Positions 15,930 to 18,282 of a stretch of 18,282 bases of DNA are shown here, one piece after another. The stretch is taken from the NCBI GenBank assembly GCA_039714715.1, contig JBDLIU010000066.1, positions 1-18,282 on the forward strand, read 5' to 3'. A program made the position numbers and the translations under genes. The stretch comes from S012-113 sp039714715. GTDB lineage: Bacteria > Bacteroidota > Bacteroidia > Cytophagales > Cyclobacteriaceae. The notes beneath the pieces were generated by a model. The model had not been told where the DNA came from and did no database searches. It saw only the letters and a list, made by a program, of their open reading frames with translations. Every line of letters begins with the position of its first letter. The stretch's first letter is position 1.

Positions 15930-17045
15930 TTATACACTACATGCAGAACCTGGCTGGATTTCAACAATCTTGGTTTTATCCTTTGTCGCGTTACGGATAG
16001 CTATCTGGCTGGCAAGATTTTCTGCCAATGATTTATAAGTATCACCAAGGATGCCATCATTCAATACGGCAGGATAACCATTGTCACCACTCTCACGGAT
16101 GCTTTGTACTAAAGGAATCTCACCTAACAGCGCTACACCTTTTTCTTCAGCAAGTTTCTTGCCACCACTTTCGCCAAAAATGTAGTATTTATTATCAGGT
16201 AATTCTTCAGGTGTGAAGTAAGCCATATTTTCAACAATTCCCAAAATAGGCACATCAACACCACCCTGGTTAAACATATTAAAACCTCTTTTGGCATCAG
16301 CCAGAGCCACTTTTTGTGGAGTAGTTACAATAACTGCACCTGTTACCGGTATGGTTTGAACCAAGGTTAAGTGAATATCACTTGTTCCCGGAGGCAGGTC
16401 AATAAGCAGGTAATCCAGATCGCCCCAATCAGCATCCGAAATAAACTGCTTAAGTGCAGAGGTAGCCATTGGGCCTCGCCATACGATAGCACCATCAGTA
16501 GGAGCAAGGAAGCCAATAGATAATAGCTTTACACCATACTGTTCAATTGGACTAATTAGCTGTTTACCATTTACGGTGTTTACACCAGGCTTCTCGTTCT
16601 CACAATTAAACATAGTTGGGATTGAAGGGCCAAAGATGTCAGCATCAATAATTCCCACAGTAGCGCCTGCTTTGGCAAGGGCAACAGCAAGGTTGGCTGT
16701 TACGGTAGATTTACCAACGCCACCTTTACCACTGGCTACAGCAATAATATTTTTTACACCCGGGATCAAATCAGCACCTGAAAGACGTGAAGTAGTAACG
16801 GAAGAACCAAAGGTTACATTCATCGTAAAATCACTACCAAATTTCTCTTTAAGGGCAATTTCACAATCCTTACGCATTACTTCCTTTAAAGGACATGCAG
16901 GCGTTGTTAATACAATTTCAAAGTTGATTTTATTTCCATCAATCTCTACCTTATCGATCATGTTAAGGGAAACCAGGTCTTTGCCCAGGTCAGGATCCAT
17001 TACATTCGATAAAGCTTCGAGTACATTTTCTTTTGTGATTTTCAT
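15930..17045 (-). CDS. mrp: Mrp/NBP35-family ATP-binding iron-sulfur carrier protein
   Basis: Cytoplasmic P-loop ATPase (371 aa) that in its family carries and delivers Fe-S clusters. An N-terminal MIP18/DUF59 domain (about 1-85) contains the conserved TTPACPLK (C51). The deviant Walker A follows (SGKGGVGKSTV, K107 and K112), then DADIFGPSIP and a LIDLPPGTSD Walker B region. The CPxC pair that bridges the cluster between subunits in ApbC and Nbp35 is absent: after IVENMAYF there is TPEELPDNKYYIFG instead. The only C-terminal cysteine is in the final GSACSV. I recall this form from other Bacteroidota Mrp proteins, so cluster binding, if any, must differ. Monocistronic by layout. Confidence 0.94.
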   Translation of the reverse strand: MKITKENVLEALSNVMDPDLGKDLVSLNMIDKVEIDGNKINFEIVLTTPACPLKEVMRKDCEIALKEKFGSDFTMNVTFGSSVTTSRLSGADLIPGVKNIIAVASGKGGVGKSTVTANLAVALAKAGATVGIIDADIFGPSIPTMFNCENEKPGVNTVNGKQLISPIEQYGVKLLSIGFLAPTDGAIVWRGPMATSALKQFISDADWGDLDYLLIDLPPGTSDIHLTLVQTIPVTGAVIVTTPQKVALADAKRGFNMFNQGGVDVPILGIVENMAYFTPEELPDNKYYIFGESGGKKLAEEKGVALLGEIPLVQSIRESGDNGYPAVLNDGILGDTYKSLAENLASQIAIRNATKDKTKIVEIQPGSACSV

Positions 17046-17083
17046 AGTATCTTGTCTAAATCTCTCCTCAATTTTAACTGGTG

Positions 17084-17091
17084 CAAAAGTA
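17084..17091 (-). promoter_or_regulatory. TACTTTTG, possible -7 promoter box for mrp
   Basis: Exact TAnnTTTG on the minus strand 38 bp before the mrp ATG, giving a leader of about 30 nt. It is the same octamer as at ddl. No clear TTG is seen at -33. Confidence 0.35.
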
Positions 17092-17164
17092 AACAGTTTC
17101 TCAAGACTTTTTATGTATTCTGAGTCACTAAAAGGTAGTAAAAATGGGTCTAATGAGAATTATC

Positions 17165-17506
17165 TTAATCAGATTTAAGTAACTCTTCTAATTGAAAAAT
17201 CAATTCTTCGATATCATTCTCAACAATTGACCAGACGATCTTAAAATCAATACCAAAGTAATCATGAACAATTCTGTTTCTGAATCCTCTCATTTGCCTC
17301 CAATCTATTTGAGGATTGTCCTATTTGAAATCAGAATCCATTCTATTTGCTGCTTCTCCAATAATCTCAAAGTTACGGACTACAGCATCTGCAGTCTTAT
17401 CTTCAGATAAGAAACTGTCTAAATTATATCCTTCTGTGTACTTAAGAATCTTACGTGCAGATTCAAGCATATCCTGAAGAAGCAAATAATTATCTCTTTT
17501 AGACAT
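17165..17506 (-). pseudogene. hepT: HepT-like HEPN toxin gene with an in-frame amber codon
   Basis: From ATG at 17506 the frame encodes 61 residues of a HEPN (former DUF86) protein, ending in GEAANRMDSDFK, then TAG at 17321-17323. It continues in the same frame for 51 more residues (DNPQIDWRQMRGFRNRIVHD and on) to TAA at 17165-17167. The downstream part carries the toxin's RX4HXY motif (R76, H81, Y83), the RNase site and, in characterised HepT, the tyrosine that MntA modifies. So one substitution (for example GAG, AAG or CAG to TAG) separates it from an intact gene of about 113 codons. It overlaps mntA by 8 bp. The N-terminal fragment alone would lack the active site. Readthrough or restart at M72 cannot be excluded. 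Confidence 0.85.
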
Positions 17507-17789
17507 AAATTAAATCTGACTTAATTGATTGAAAGTACCGTTCTTTAACACCTCCTCTAGATACCAGGTCAACTTTAAAGCCAAGTAAATCCTCTAGTTC
17601 ATCTCCTAAATTTATAAATTTAGATCCAATTGAGTCATTAAATTCAACTAACAAGTCAATATCACTATTTTCATTTTGTTCATTTCTTGCAAATGAGCCA
17701 AAAATAGCCAATGACTTAATTGGGTACTCGCTGAACAAGTGTTCTTTTTGAGTAGACAATGATTCTTGAATGTCATTCAAAGATTTCAT
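17499..17789 (-). CDS. mntA: MntA-type nucleotidyltransferase antitoxin
   Basis: Small cytoplasmic nucleotidyltransferase (96 aa) of the MNT family, partner of HEPN toxins. It has the exact GSX10DXD motif (G31, S32, D43, D45 in GSFARNEQNENSDIDLL) and a third acidic residue, D74 (FKVDLVSRGG). In the characterised Shewanella MntA/HepT pair, the antitoxin inactivates HepT by adding AMP to a tyrosine near the RX4HXY motif; the same here is inference. Intact length for the family. It lies upstream of hepT with an 8-bp overlap, divergent from dnaG, and low in GC. Confidence 0.88.
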   Translation of the reverse strand: MKSLNDIQESLSTQKEHLFSEYPIKSLAIFGSFARNEQNENSDIDLLVEFNDSIGSKFINLGDELEDLLGFKVDLVSRGGVKERYFQSIKSDLIYV

Positions 17790-17793
17790 AATA

Positions 17794-17815
17794 CAAATAT
17801 AACGTATCTTAAGAT
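17794..17815 (-). promoter_or_regulatory. Possible mntA promoter with embedded palindrome
   Basis: On the minus strand TATATTTG (17801-17794) is an exact TAnnTTTG box ending 4 bp before the mntA ATG. Immediately upstream is the 10-bp perfect palindrome ATCTTAAGAT (17806-17815), where a repressor would block transcription. If the box is real, the transcript would be leaderless or nearly so. No good -33 TTG is present. Confidence 0.35.
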
Positions 17816-17934
17816 TTTGTGTTTTTTCTTTCGTTCACTGGTGCCAACTGTCAGATAGAAGAATAATCTGTATTATCTGTTCAAATTCCCTAACATTGTC
17901 CGACTTTTGAATATATTTTTCTAACTTCAAAATC

Positions 17935-18282
17935 TTGATCCCGGATAGTACCATAACGGAAATAAAAAACAGGATAGACATCGAAGAGGTGGTGTCTGAT
18001 TTCGTTTCTCTGAAACGGAAAGGACAGAATCTATGGGCTAATTGCCCGTTTCATAATGAAAAGACACCTTCGTTTTCAGTGAATCCGGCCAAAGGTTTTT
18101 ATAAGTGCTTTGGTTGTGGGGCAGGTGGAGATGCTACTGATTTTGTGATGGAAGTTGAGAAAATCAACTATCTCGACGCTATCCGGTGGTTAGGGAAAAA
18201 GTATGGGGTAGAGATTCAGGAAGAGGAATTGAGTGAAGAGGATCTGAAAGCTCAAAGTGAAAGGGAGAGCCTTTACATTGTG
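17935..18282 (+). CDS. dnaG: DNA primase, N-terminal part
   Basis: The first 116 codons of the replicative primase, which makes RNA primers at the fork; the rest is beyond the window. The zinc-binding domain is complete, with ligands C37, H40, C58 and C61 (NCPFHNEKTPSFSVNP ... FYKCFGCGAGGD). The protein opens IPDSTITEIKNRIDIEEVV, typical for DnaG directly after the initiator. The only plausible start is TTG at 17935: an in-frame TGA lies at 17908 with no ATG or GTG between. Divergent from mntA, with 145 bp between the two start codons. Confidence 0.96.
   Translation, partial: MIPDSTITEIKNRIDIEEVVSDFVSLKRKGQNLWANCPFHNEKTPSFSVNPAKGFYKCFGCGAGGDATDFVMEVEKINYLDAIRWLGKKYGVEIQEEELSEEDLKAQSERESLYIV

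Noticed and set aside
16576..17178. A 200-codon plus-strand open frame opposite mrp
   Set aside because: It lies fully antisense to the well-supported mrp gene; its translation has no recognisable domain and is the shadow of a strongly coding reverse strand.
1..18282. CRISPR array, prophage or insertion sequence
   Set aside because: No regularly spaced repeats, transposase, integrase or phage structural genes were seen on either strand.

Overview
The window looks like chromosomal DNA of a Bacteroidota bacterium, probably of the Cytophagales/Flavobacteriia type, though the exact lineage cannot be fixed from sequence alone. The clues are low GC content, two secreted proteins with C-terminal type IX secretion (Por) sorting domains, a diheme (type B) succinate dehydrogenase/fumarate reductase in the order C-A-B, an Mrp ATPase without the usual C-terminal CxxC, and several TAnnTTTG-like promoter boxes. 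Most of it is housekeeping or secreted-protein DNA on the minus strand.

Layout. 1-3346 (minus): sdhC-sdhA-sdhB, with sdhB running off the left edge. A 13-bp perfect terminator hairpin separates this operon from a lipoprotein-like M3 metallopeptidase (3507-5621, minus). A divergent 240-bp intergenic region with an unusual branched inverted repeat leads to an unrecognised exported protein (5862-6752, plus). Then come a structured, repeat-like spacer, a CAU-anticodon tRNA with its terminator (minus), and a coupled pair on the plus strand: a HAD phosphatase and an M50 site-2-type membrane protease (7149-9016). The M50 gene overlaps by 4 bp, tail to tail, with a long minus-strand series: mrp, secreted M43 protease, ddl, membrane PASTA protein, secreted T9SS protein (17045 down to 9013). 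At the right end a MntA/HepT-type (MNT/HEPN) toxin-antitoxin pair (17789 down to 17165, minus) sits divergent from the start of dnaG (17935 onward, plus, cut by the window edge).

How the genes fit together. The sdh genes form one respiratory complex linking succinate/fumarate to the menaquinone pool. ddl and the PASTA protein both concern the peptidoglycan layer, one making D-Ala-D-Ala and the other probably binding muropeptides or nascent wall outside the membrane. Both T9SS proteins would be exported across the outer membrane. The M3 and M43 enzymes are extracytoplasmic peptidases, and the M50 protein cuts within membranes.

The most notable points are: the HepT gene is interrupted by a single in-frame amber codon just before its RX4HXY catalytic motif while the MntA antitoxin is intact; the sequence at the 3' end of the tRNA plus its downstream flank is found again, inverted, about 75 bp away; and two dyads in intergenic regions look regulatory. 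I did not find a clearly new multigene system, CRISPR array, prophage or insertion sequence.
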